Shown here: one piece after another, positions 36,935-47,724 of the stretch
Layout of the letters: each line of letters begins with the position of its first letter
How positions within the stretch are numbered: position 1 is the stretch's first letter
DNA from: Heliocidaris erythrogramma
Lineage: Eukaryota > Echinodermata > Echinoidea > Camarodonta > Echinometridae
Reading direction: 5' to 3'
NCBI GenBank assembly: GCA_025617745.1
Contig: CM046853.1
Location: forward strand, 59,543,233-59,607,232
Length of the DNA stretch: 64,000 nt
Notes under the pieces: generated by a model
Told to the model about the DNA's origin: nothing
Seen by the model: the letters and a program-made list of their open reading frames with translations, nothing else
Database searches by the model: none
Position numbers and translations under genes: made by a program

Positions 36935-37085
36935 GGGTTAGGGTTAGGTCTGTCATTGGGTGTTTGGTTAAGTTACAGGTTAGGGTTAAGGATTAGGGTT
37001 ATAGGTGTAGGTGTAGTGTTTGGTCCAGGGCTGAAGTTCAGAATTTGGTTACAGCAGGAAATTGACCAGTGTTGTACAATCAGGG
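36935..37085 (+). repeat. Telomere-like-core repeat family, copy 3 (GGGTTAGGGTTAGG)
   Basis: GGGGTTAGGGTTAGG, GGTTAGGGTTAAGG and ATTAGGGTTATAGG are TTAGGG variants. The tail GAATTTGGTTACAGCAGG and AAATTGACCAGT match the other two family members. Confidence 0.7.
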
Positions 37086-37527
37086 GCGGTATTCAAATCA
37101 AAACGCGCATTAAGTTAGCATTTTACTTAGCATTTGGATTGGCTAAGTAAACTGGCTTAACTTGCATTCAGATTGAATTTAAGCACTTTACTTTAGCAAG
37201 CCGACTTTAAGGCAAAATACTTACTGATATCCATTGTGACGTCACATATCCTGTCCAAAATCATGCTCAATAACTGCGTCACAGTAGATGCGCGCTTACA
37301 TGGTTTGCTTGTGCGCAGCTTATACTGCTCCGCGTATGTATGAAAGCCATGTACCTGCCAATCAAGTAATTGGCTTAATTCTGCTACGGAGCTGTCTTAG
37401 ACTTAGGGTAAAATACTTCGCCAAATGATTCAACTGAACACCAAAATTGCTCAAGTATTTTATCTCAGCAGAAAACGAAGTAAACTACTCATATTTCATT
37501 TTTAAGTATTGAATTGAATACGGGCCT
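37082..37527. mobile_element. Fold-back element, GGCGGTATTCAA ends
   Basis: The left end GGGGCGGTATTCAAATC pairs with the right end GAATTGAATACGGGCC. Internal words such as AAAATACTT.GCC and TAAGTAAACT recur in both orientations. About 446 bp, no transposase frame. Confidence 0.7.
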
Positions 37528-37550
37528 ATCATCTGATCATCTGATTGCTC

Positions 37551-37945
37551 TTAAAGTGATTTGGTAACTTTGTAGAAGCTTGATAAAATCTGAGCTGCTT
37601 GGCCTTAAATGCTATCAGTGTATGTAATATGGTGTAAAAATGAAGACCAGGGGGAAAAAAGCACTTCAAAATCATCATCCTTCACAAAAGTAAACATATG
37701 CAAGTGACCGGAAATGCCAGACTCATTTTCCCCCATAGAGACAGTGTTAGACTAAAGCGTATGGCTATACGCTTTCGTAAATGGGAGTATTCAGTCATAG
37801 ATATCTTAATAATAGCATTATATATTTGAAAACCTATCTATGCCTGGCTATTTACTTATCCTTCTGAACATCATTATACAAGACAGATATCAAATTTCAA
37901 CAATTAATTAAATTTAGCCTCCACAAAGTTACCGAATCCCTTTAA
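37551..37945. mobile_element. Inverted-repeat element, TTAAAG...GGTAACTTTGT ends
   Basis: TTAAAGTGATTTGGTAACTT at the left pairs with the reverse complement of AAGTTACCGAATCCCTTTAA at the right, 22 of about 26 positions. It shares its first 14 bases with the element at 26421-26894. Confidence 0.75.
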
Positions 37946-38949
37946 GTTCATAAACATGTATTATAAGTAAGATATTCATGAAGCAAATTTTGAATTATTA
38001 TTTATTTTTTCTCATAATTTATCTTGAGACAAGAAGTGTTCTGTGGTATCCATCACCATAGTCTATAAACCTAGCTTGAATTTCAGAAAGAAAGAGAAAG
38101 CTTGTGAGGTCCAAATTTTATGTAGACCAGTTTTTAATTGGAGAAGGGGAGTTCAAGCCACATAAAGCACTCAAAGGCTGGAATATAACAAATTGGCATT
38201 TTTAATACTATTTTATTGCATGCTTGGCTTAAGAGCACAAACCAATGATTTTTGTCAAATTTCTTAAATTTACGGTTATGACACTAAAGCTATAAAATAT
38301 CTCTAATATGGATGATATGAACGGAAATGTGTTGCTGAACTGTAGTCAAAGAATGGCCAAAACTTTGGAAACCGATTTTCTAAAAATGTTCATCTGATGT
38401 CTACATGTCCATTGTCGCCCTTCTGCCAGCAGACACGAAATGAATTATCTGAGAATGTGAACTGGGCTGCTTTGAGTGTGAATTGGGCCACTGAAAGTCT
38501 GGTGATATGTCTGCAACAATGCAGCCTGGTAGGATGAGGGGAGGGGGGGAGGGATGCACAAGAAATAGGTCAGGAACCTATCCTTGCAGCTGGTGTGTCA
38601 TTTTACAGATAACCTTTCCAGATTTTGCTGGACAAAACAAACTTGTATGCCAGTCCATTCCAATTTGAATCGTCTTTGTATTCGTTGGGATGGCTTGTTA
38701 AGCGTACAATTACTTGATGATACAAGTGAAAATACCAAGGTGAAATTGGACTTGGGGATACATGTACCTACATGGTAATCAACGCATTCCCGACCAACTC
38801 ATTTTCACTGTAGTATCATTTTCATATAACTGCATCAGATTTTTCTACCTTGTCATTATGTGTCCTAAAGATGCATGAATCTATTAGAAAATATCTGCAA
38901 AATTTTATAAAGTTTCAATCATAATGATTTCATATATATATGTTGAAAT
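37946..38949. other. No gene seen
   Basis: AT-rich; a 64-codon frame at 38584-38778 (+) is unsupported. Confidence 0.35.
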
Positions 38950-39106
38950 CAGTGGTGGATCCAGGATCTTATAATAGAAGGCACAGTGCCGAAAAACCAC
39001 ACAATTAAGGGGGCAATTTTTTGTTGTTGTGTACTTAAGGTATACCATTTGGGTTTCAAATGAGGGGGCATGGGGGATGTTTTCAACCTATGCAAATCTG
39101 CCACTG
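38950..39106. mobile_element. hAT-like non-autonomous element with 8-bp target duplication
   Basis: The left end CAGTGGTGGAT and right end ATCTGCCACTG are inverted (9 of 11). Both sides carry GTTGAAAT (38942-38949 and 39107-39114). An 8-bp duplication plus CAGTGG ends is diagnostic of hAT insertions. A frame overlapping the right end is incidental. Confidence 0.85.
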
Positions 39107-39396
39107 GTTGAAATGATAATTTCCCTACTTCTTACGTGCACTATTTCAATCAATATTTTTTTGGTCATGTTATGGCAGAAAATGCTCATTGTATCATGTT
39201 ATCTGGAGTGTCAGGTATTTTTAAAGATTGGTTGCTAAATCTTTGTTACATTTAATTTACTTGGAATTGGCGCTATCTTTCACGTCATTATAAACTAGAA
39301 TCCAGATTCTTACCAAACGATGTTGGAGATTGACAGATACTTAAAATACTCTGGCTTTAACCACTAATATGGCATACCCACTCACGGAAGTATAAA

Positions 39397-39429
39397 CAAG
39401 GAGTTATCACAGTCTGTGATAACTCCTTG
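39397..39429. mobile_element. 33-bp micro-hairpin element with 7-bp direct repeats
   Basis: CAAGGAGTTATCACA, a three-base loop GTC, then TGTGATAACTCCTTG: perfect 15-bp arms. GTATAAA flanks both sides (39390-39396 and 39430-39436); the direct repeat can be read as up to 10 bp. The same sequence, shortened, occurs at 28366-28387. Confidence 0.75.
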
Positions 39430-39905
39430 GTATAAACAAAATCAGCTTAAATGTTGTATAAATAATCATATAGTACAAAACCAGAAACTTTCACGTGCAT
39501 TTCATGTTCCTGAATTTTGCAAGTGTTTTAGATTCACGAAAGTATCATGCCGCCAAATGATTGAATTACAACTGACACAACACTGCATTTTTGCAATTAG
39601 CAAAAGTTTCTTGCTGCGAAAATGTCTGTCATTTAGAAATGATGAATGTTTCTGGTTTTACAGAATAGCGAAAGGGTCTTAGACCAGAGGGAAGAATGTC
39701 ATGTGAAGGAACTTCGTACAAACAACTTGGGGGGAGGGGGTTAACTTACAATATACATTAATAATGTCAGCTAACATCATGGGAATTTCTCAAGGGTACA
39801 AAATAAGAGATGGCAAGTCACAGTAGCATGCGCTCAAGAAAAACCACGCCCAGTTAAACAGTTTTCAATAAGACCAGTACATAATTACAATATGCGCATG
39901 TGCAG

Positions 39906-39942
39906 ATAAAGGTCATTTGTACCAAGTACAACTGACCTTTAT
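39906..39942. repeat. 37-bp hairpin ATAAAGGTCATTTGTAC
   Basis: 17-bp arms with one mismatch and a CAA loop. Half of it (GGTCATTTGTACCA) recurs at about 40053, so it may be part of a larger diverged repeat covering about 39820-40080. Confidence 0.6.
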
Positions 39943-40233
39943 ACGCTTTCATGGCGTGTACACCATGATGCGCGCTCCAGTGTGATTTACATGTTTAAGC
40001 AAGTTGCACGTAAACTAATGCGCGTGTGCGTACAAATTGGGGTCATTTCATGGTCATTTGTACCATGTATTGATTACGAACTGGTTTCACTCTGCCAATG
40101 GTCCCCAATTTTTTACTGCATTTTTGTTTGAAAGGATGCTTAAACCTCTGTTTCATTATATAATGAGATGAGAAAAAAATAATTACTTATTATCATATAG
40201 CTATACAGTGTCCAAACGGCTATACAATATATA

Positions 40234-40446
40234 TTGCTAGTCTAAATGAGGATGAATGGTGTCATGAACCTGGTAGCTCCTTGCCTTGTACTTCGTGATT
40301 GGCCCTGGCATTAATGGATCCACCAGGTCCCATCTCATAGAGTCCTTCTTCCACTCACCTGTTGTGATTGGCTGGAGTATGGTGGCATTAGATCTGGTCT
40401 TCTTAATGTCAAGGTCCAACTCAAACCTGGAGCAAGGCCAGATCAT
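40234..40446 (-). pseudogene. Protein-like minus-strand frame, unknown; possible terminal exon or gene relic
   Basis: On the minus strand an AG precedes an ATG (CTGCGCAG then ATG), and the frame runs 69 codons to TAG. It has a balanced, globular-looking composition (segments FELDLDIKKTRSNATILQP and WKKDSMRWDLVDPLMPGP), unlike the low-complexity frames elsewhere. I do not recognise the family. No AATAAA follows nearby. It could be a last coding exon, a transposon fragment or chance. Confidence 0.25.
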
Positions 40447-42955
40447 CTGCGCAGATCATCGCTAGACCAGACACAACACGGAGCATAAGCACTCCATTGT
40501 TTTTGCACCAAGTCAGAATTAAGAAACGTTTGAGGTATAGCGAGGATGCATTAGTCATTTCAGTTAAAAGTTAGAAGTTAGAAATAAGATGCTGTGATAA
40601 ATAGACAAGCTTTGATTCTAATGTACTTTTTTGATTGAGACACTTAATTTAGGCAAGTTTCGCTGTAACGATGGTGGAATGTAACCCTTTTTCAAGGAAG
40701 TTTACTGGCCAAAACTATCTTAAAAAGTTACAAAATCATTTTCACTTGTAATCATCAGGATCATATAGAGCGCCGATAAATAGGATATTGTGCTAATGTC
40801 TATTCATTAAAAACAGTTTTAAGAAACTCACTTGCGATGCCTCCTCTAAATCATGTGTAGACACAGACAATAACATTTGCTTTTCAAATGTCTAAAATGA
40901 CATTCCTCAAGAAAATAGTGCATAATTTGCAAGTTGGAATGGGCTTCGAAATGTGTTTTGGAAATAACCACTATGACCTTGGCTCTTAAAATGATTGATA
41001 GTTTGAAAACAAATTCTGTTCAGCTGAGTTACGATAAAGCATAAGTTTGATAGGATCGAAGATAGAAATATCAGCGATGTGCTTGTCATTACGCCATAAG
41101 AATGGGACTTTTAGAATGTAGAAATTGTCCATAATTCACATAGTTCCTGTAATTGTTCAATAAATGGCAGGTTGTTAAATACATTCAACCATCTTGTCTG
41201 CTTTTATTGCTATGTTTAGAAAAGCACAAATGATCATTGCATATTTCTGTAGCACTGCTTTTTGTTTGTTTTGTTGTTGCTGTTGTTTCCTTTTCAGATG
41301 GGGGGGGGGGGGGTGGATTGAGCAGGATTACAAAGTCATACATCGTAAATTCATTTTACATGCATGTTAAGCAAAACAAGAAGATAAGCAATAATAATCA
41401 TAAAAGAAAATAAAAAGAACTCTACATGGTAATTCATATCAGCACTAAAGAATGCAGTTTGATCATTTATAAAATTAGAACTTCATTCTTTGTCCTTCTC
41501 CTTCCAACTTTTACTGTTCGCCATGAATCTCTTGTCTTTTCAAATTTTGTCTTCGATATAAGGCCAAGTAATATTGATTCCTCATTTCTCATCCCCTTAT
41601 ATTCCTTTATTATGAAGAATGCATTTTCTTTTTGTCATTTGATAATTTTCAAGTTGACATTAAAACATTGAAATTGAACTCAAAAGACTTGTGTCCAGGG
41701 GGGAAAATATCAAATATAAAGTCACATAGAACCCTTCCTCTTTACTTAAAAATAACAAATCTGGTCGAGAAACAAGGATTCAATTTGACTTGGCCTAATC
41801 CTACAAGGTCCTGGTTCTCAATCATCCTCATCATCACCAGCCCACAGCTTTTATGTTCACACTGTATACCTGTCACGCTCTCTTGCCATCCAAACATATC
41901 CAGCCTATTTTGAGCCGGGTATGAAATCACCGGGTCTATGGTCCCCTGCCCTCCCGATATAGCCATCCATCTCGGCTTATGGCAGAGAGAAATATGTCTC
42001 ACTCCGTCCCTCTTACTCACTGCTAGTCAATCCTTCCTCTCATCCGTCATCACCATCTCTCTCGCAACCACTCAAGCATGAAAGAAAGAGAAGCAGAAGG
42101 AGTCCTCCCCAAGTCTTAATCATCTTTTGTTGGCTTTCTGTATCATCGATACTTGTATCAGCTGAGTTTTAATCCCTTGAAGATGAAGCTTGCTATTATC
42201 TCATTTTGAAATTTGAGATTAACTTATTTTGAAACTGGGATTAATTGTTTTGAAATGCTATTTTATAGGAAACTGAACAAATCAAAAGGGAAATAATATT
42301 ATGGCTTTATTCTTATGGCCTTCAATGAAATAATAATGCAAGATTTTCCAAAGCATTTTTTATGTCCTGTTAATTATTTGAATCTTTCAATGAATTTGAA
42401 GAATTCTTTAAACCATACTGATTACCTTCAAATTATCATAAATTTTACTTTTGGTTGAAAAAAAAATTGTGTTATACATGATTTTCTTCCAAAAGCATTA
42501 TTATTCCTATTATTTATTTTCAAAGTGACACAACCCTGACTGAGGGTCATTCAACTTTATTTCATAGCGCTCTTTGGTGGATGTTGTTACCATGGAAACG
42601 TATTCAACAATATTAAGAGCTATTTAAGCTTCTTCGGTGAGTTGCAACAACCAAAAACAGAAATAGACACAGATGATATTTTAAGCAACTTTTCATTTAT
42701 CACTTAGTATATTATCAAGATGAAAATATATTGGTGGCTGCCTGCAGATTCCCTTTTTAGATGACATTTTTTTCTTATTGATTTGCACGAATTCAGAGTT
42801 TGTTAGATATGTTTTTCTTGACTGGAAGATTACTCATGTGACTGTTTTGACAATGAGAAGAGCATTAGCAAGTGATGACAGAATATGTAAGATTGATGCC
42901 CTTCCATTTTCTTTCTCTCTTTCTCTCACCATTTATAACTTCATCCTGGCTCTCT
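40447..42955. other. No gene seen
   Basis: A 14-base G run at 41300-41313. Frames at 41426-42020 on both strands have no splice or family support. Confidence 0.35.
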
Positions 42956-43262
42956 GACCCCGTTCTCATTACAAGGAATAGAGCGCTCTAGGGCGCACTA
43001 GATCGGGTCACCTCTAAGGTGAGAACGCGGCGACGGCATCTCGGCGCGCTCCACGCGGCGATCCCAAACCGGACCACCTTAGGGGGTCCACGAGAGATAG
43101 CGTGATCTAGAGCACGCCTATTCGCAGTTTACTGTACAGAGAGTGCAGATATAGATCGCACTACCCCTCTGCAGGTGTGAACCTTTGGCGTGCCAGTGGA
43201 CCTCCCTGGCACGCCCCACAATAGCGCGATCCACTTTCCAATCTCGTAATGAGAACGGGGTC
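42956..43262. mobile_element. 307-bp fold-back element, ends GACCCCGTTCTCATTAC
   Basis: GACCCCGTTCTCATTAC and its exact reverse complement GTAATGAGAACGGGGTC close the element; TCT (or TCTCT) flanks both sides. The interior is strikingly GC-rich, with GGTGAGAACGCGGCG, an internal copy of the end word, and CGCGATCCACT. No transposase frame. Confidence 0.9.
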
Positions 43263-43345
43263 TCTCTCTCTCTAGACCACCTCCTTTCTTTCTCTTTCTC
43301 TCATCTCACTCACTCTTTCTCCCCCCTTCTCTCTCTCACCTATCA
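43263..43345. repeat. CT-rich microsatellite
   Basis: (CT)n and TTTCTCTC repeats immediately follow the fold-back element. Confidence 0.8.
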
Positions 43346-44963
43346 TTCTCTACCTTAAGATCCTTACAATACAAATCATTTCTCCATTCAACTTAAAAAG
43401 CTCCTCTCAAATTAAAATAAGAAAACTCAATATAAAGTCAATGCTTGTTTAACTTCATATGGTGTCTTGTTGAATATGGAAAAGATATCCACAAAAATTA
43501 CTTGCATTTGACGTATTCCAGCTTGTTTACTCAACTGTTGTCTTTTATAGAAAATGAAAAATAAAGTCTGCAAATTACTTTTATACGACATATTGCAGCT
43601 TGTTTGACTCAAATTTTTGTGTTCTGTAGAACGTGAAAGAGAAGTTCACAAAATGACTTTTTTACAATATATCCCAGTGGGTCAGAACTGTAGAGCTACA
43701 CATGGCCCAAAGTCAGTTATAGAGAAGTCAAGCATCTTGGGTGGTTATCATCATGTTACTTACTCCTATTATCCATCAATTCATCTAATATTTCATGAAA
43801 AGGGCATGAATTCATCATGTCTTTTGTCTAAGAACTTACTTCTGTCATTCCCAATTTTCTTGGGTTCTGCTAACCCACTTTTAACCTGACAATAGAAGAC
43901 ATTACATGACAAAAAAAAGAATAATTCTTAATTGGGAAAAAAATCATTCTTGAAAGAAAAAAGAATTGTCTGTGATGGAAAAAGAATGACTCTTAATAGT
44001 TTAAAATCATTCTTGACAGAGAAGGAATCATTCTTATCCTGTTCACATACCAGGAAGTATATGTCTTCATATTGACTTATCATGCAAAATACATTCATAT
44101 CCTTATTCTACGAACAGTCATAGTGAGGGGGCATAGAACAAAGGAAAATCAGATTTATTTTCCAAGTACGACAACCAATTCGCTACAATTTAAAATGTGA
44201 ATACACTTTGTTCAAGCGCCACATTTGTTGGGGGGAAGGGGATAATTCATAAGTACAAATGAAAAATTAGATTTTCCTCATAAAGGGAGGGGGTGTAGAG
44301 CATTCCACATAGACTTTTTTCGGGGCTCATTTATTGTTTGGAAGGGCATGGGAGCGGTACTACTTTGACTTTCGTGATGCCACCAAGTTTACTAACCTAA
44401 TAACATTTTGCAAGACAGCCTTACAATCAGTGTAATTTCCACTGTTTAAATTGATAGAAACGCTGAACTTCATCGTTTCAAAATTCATGAACTATTGTTT
44501 TGAATTACAATAACAAAATTAATCTTTTATTTGTCCCAAAATTATTGAACATTTTGTCGCTGAAACAGCCTATGACAGTGAAAAGTTAAATAAACGTAAA
44601 TACAGATTTCTTCTCACAGCCATATTTCCCTCGAAAGGGGCGGGGGGGGGGGGGGTCTACTAATAAAAAAGAAAAAGAAAACTTTCATTTGGTTTCATTT
44701 TTGTCCTTGCATCAGTTGTGTACAGGAGAGAGCCAAGGGACAGTGATATGTGAGGGGAAAAAATAGAAATGTATGATTTCCTGATTTGATTTGTGACCAT
44801 GGTCAGGTTTGTAAGCTTTGGCCTCGATCTCCAAGATTCCACTGACTGGGCAGAAGTGACCAATTGTAATCAACAACCCAGATTTTACAAACTTTTGGAT
44901 CGCCGCATGAAAGAGAACAGGATTACATGTATGATACCCCAATCACACTGCAAAACAGACTAC
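43346..44963. other. No gene seen; HSE-like motif cluster and G tract
   Basis: 43910-44040 has repeated AGAAT / ATTCTT words in opposite orientations. A 14-base G run lies at 44642-44655. No supported frame. Confidence 0.35.
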
Positions 44964-45283
44964 TAGTCTTTTTACACTTGCAAAATTTGGGTTAGTCCCA
45001 TACTATCGGTGGGGCTAAACAAGGATTTAGCGCCCCCAATAGTCTGGGACTAAGCTTAACCCACTTTCTGTTCACATTGCATTTTACCAAAGTGGGCTAA
45101 CTGCAAGATAGTACGGGATTATTTTAGCCTTAGAAAAAAGCAGGGTTAGCCACATCAAAGGTGGGGTTAAATGTAACAAGATGGGGATAAGTGCTCTAGC
45201 TAGGGAGATGGACGAGAACAGCAAAAAATATAGTCCGGGGTTAAGGATAGTATAGGGTTAAAACATCAAGTGTAAATAGTCTA
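44964..45283. mobile_element. Fold-back element, TAGTCTTTTTACACTTG ends
   Basis: The left end TAGTCTTTTTACACTTG is matched by reverse-complement TAGACTATTTACACTTG at the right. TAC flanks both sides (44961-44963, 45284-45286). Internal CCCATACTATC / GATAGTATAGGG words pair too, and GGGCTAA / TTAGCCC words recur inside. Confidence 0.75.
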
Positions 45284-45877
45284 TACTAGTACTTGGCTAT
45301 TCAAAGATATGTAATTTTGTTCTGTTTGTTGTCAGTTTGGTATCGGATTTGTGACAGGGGAAAGAGTTTGAGTTCTTAGATAGCGATGTAAGCGCATAAT
45401 GTGGATTAGAAAGATGTGTAAATGGTGAAAGTGTGACAGTGAAAGATGTTGGCCCATTCTGAATAAACTGCTGCAATGATTGCTACTTCTAATGAATAAA
45501 ATAGGAATATGGTTTTTAGCAATTTGATGGATTTCTTTTTGCCATTGGCTAACCTCCCAAAGATATTGGGATTGTCACCATGTCGTTCAGAGTAGCATGG
45601 GTAGCACCAATCTATCCTTTCATGTAAATGTTAGTTACATTCCTGAATGTATTGCATTATAAATATACCTGTTGCCAATAATTTGTCGCATAACATAATG
45701 TCTGTTCTAAAATATGTCACATATCAAACTAGTATACAGTTTTGTTTAGGTTAAGAGAAATTTGTGGCATTTTGAAAGAAATAAAGTACACATTGAGTAC
45801 AGTATGTTCTTGTGAAAACAGGAGACAATTGGATAATTCAATCTTTGATTTGGGCCTGCTTCCAATTTGAGTCAAAG

Positions 45878-45975
45878 AATTATTAACATGTGATAGTACT
45901 ATTCTATTGAAAATCATAGAGATGGAATCAGGCAATAGAGAAAACAACAAATTGAGAGTCAATGTGTGTGTGTGT

Positions 45976-46006
<31 letters not shown>

Positions 46007-46200
46007 GGAAAGAGAGGGGAAGGGGGATAGTTAGATTTAGAATTATTGACATGTGATAGTACTATTGCATCAAAAATAAAAAAGCTGGAAGATCAAGGCA
46101 ATAGAATACAACAAATTCAGAGACAAATGGAAAGTGGGTGAGAGAGAGAGCGAGAGAGAGAGGGGGAGATGGAGAGAGAGAGGGGGAGATGGAGAGAGAG
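45878..46200. repeat. Tandem duplication, period 163 bp, each copy ending in a GA tract
   Basis: AATTATTAACATGTGATAGT at 45878 and AATTATTGACATGTGATAGT at 46041 begin two aligned copies (shared GGCAATAGA...ACAACAAATT), each followed by (GA)n. Confidence 0.85.
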
Positions 46201-46315
46201 AGAGGGAGATGGAGGGAGAGAGGGGAGGGAGGGAGGGAGACAGGGAAGAGAGAGGGGAGAGATAGGAAGATAGAGAGACAAAGAGAAAGAGAAAGAGAGA
46301 GAGAGATTAATAAAG
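46137..46315. repeat. GA/GGGA microsatellite
   Basis: Long purine tract of GAGAGA, GGGAGATGGAGA and GGAGG blocks; frames on both strands are repeat translations. Confidence 0.9.
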
Positions 46316-46574
46316 AGACGGTGATAGATAAATGTGAAGTGCAAAACAAAGGCACAGTAGATTGACAGTACCGTTGAAAGATAAGGGTGGGAACTTTGCA
46401 CCCTTCTCTTCACAGAGCAAAAACTTTTTTCTCTTTCTTTCCTAAGGAGTGATGACAGCACAGCGGATGATTATGATTAGGTCTCCTTCAAGGTGTTGTC
46501 AAATATTTATGAACTTTTCTGGCAAATCACCATGGATCATTATGACAAATGGATGGCATATAGCCTGTGTTGCT

Positions 46575-46866
46575 GAACCCCGCTTTCACACAGGAGTAAA
46601 ATTCAGCTATTTAAAGCTGATTAGTTTAAGACACAGTATATTCTACTGGGGGGGGGGGGGGGCCATTGTGCACAAACAAAGCGGGCCTATAGAATGTATT
46701 GTGTCTAATCCGGCTAGATCCGCCACTGCTTTAAACTAATCAGCATTAAAGTTTATAGGATAGCATTCACACAGAGAAAATTTTGGTGCTTTAGAGCTGA
46801 TTACTTAATCAGCTTTAAACTAATCAGCTTTCCATACGATAAATTTCACCCTCGTGTGAGAAGGCA
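46575..46866. mobile_element. Fold-back element, ACCCCGCTTTCACAC ends (diverged)
   Basis: ACCCCGCTTTCACACAGGAG at the left pairs imperfectly with CTCGTGTGAGAAGGCAGG at the right. An internal copy, ATAGCATTCACACAGAG, lies at about 46761, and TTAATCAGCTTTAAAC words recur. A run of 15 G (46648-46662) interrupts it. Confidence 0.55.
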
Positions 46867-47718
46867 GGAAGTCTCATATCAGCTTTCTTCAGGGCAGTGT
46901 CCCATATGACTGATAATGATAACGATAACTACAATTGTAAATTGTTCCCAAAATGGTCTTGTGAAGTTTTTGTGGAAAAGGTATTGGATATCAGTGTTGA
47001 AGGTCCCATCTCACTGATTTATGCCAATGAGCATTCAGCAATAATTTGCTTGGGTCCTTGGTATATTCACTACCTTCTCCACATCATCTTCAGGAGACTG
47101 ACTTAGTAATGATTTATACTTAGTCATTATTACTATTATCTGTTTATCCTAACAATTTATATTTTTTCCTGCAACAAAATGGGAATCAATGCCACATTGA
47201 TCTAGCAATATTGGTACATAATCACAAATACAACAGCCTTGTGGTGACTTCATCTCTACCCATGTCATTAGGGACAATGTGGCTATCCACTTGTCATAGA
47301 GATCTGTGGTAACCATATCCTGACTAAAACAATGTCTCAGCCACAGACTATAGATGGAGCCACACTGCATGTAGTGCATGGTTTCATTAAGTATGGCGAT
47401 GCAAGTGACATTCATGACAAGTGACAAAGCTAGTTTCTTGAATGGAAACGTTTATTTTGATTTAATGTCCCTTCTCCTCTCAAACATTTGTCTTTTCTAC
47501 AATAACTTGGTTCTTTCTCTCCTCTACTCACTTCCGTATATTTGCCAATAAACCTAGATCACTTATTAACTTTGAAAAACATTTTCAACCAATATAGAAA
47601 ATATCTTCTATAGTTCACGTTCATATCCTCATACTACAGCAGCAGCCTTATCCAAAGCATAAAAAGAGCACGATTAACATACCAGGAAAGTTACAAATTA
47701 ATATTATACCAAAAACTA
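46867..47718. other. No gene seen
   Basis: A 92-codon minus-strand frame at 47149-47427 is Cys-containing but unsupported. Confidence 0.35.
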
Positions 47719-47724
47719 TCTACC

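Noticed and set aside
46062..46461. Overlapping ~100-codon frames on both strands
   Set aside because: They are translations of GA/GGGA microsatellite.
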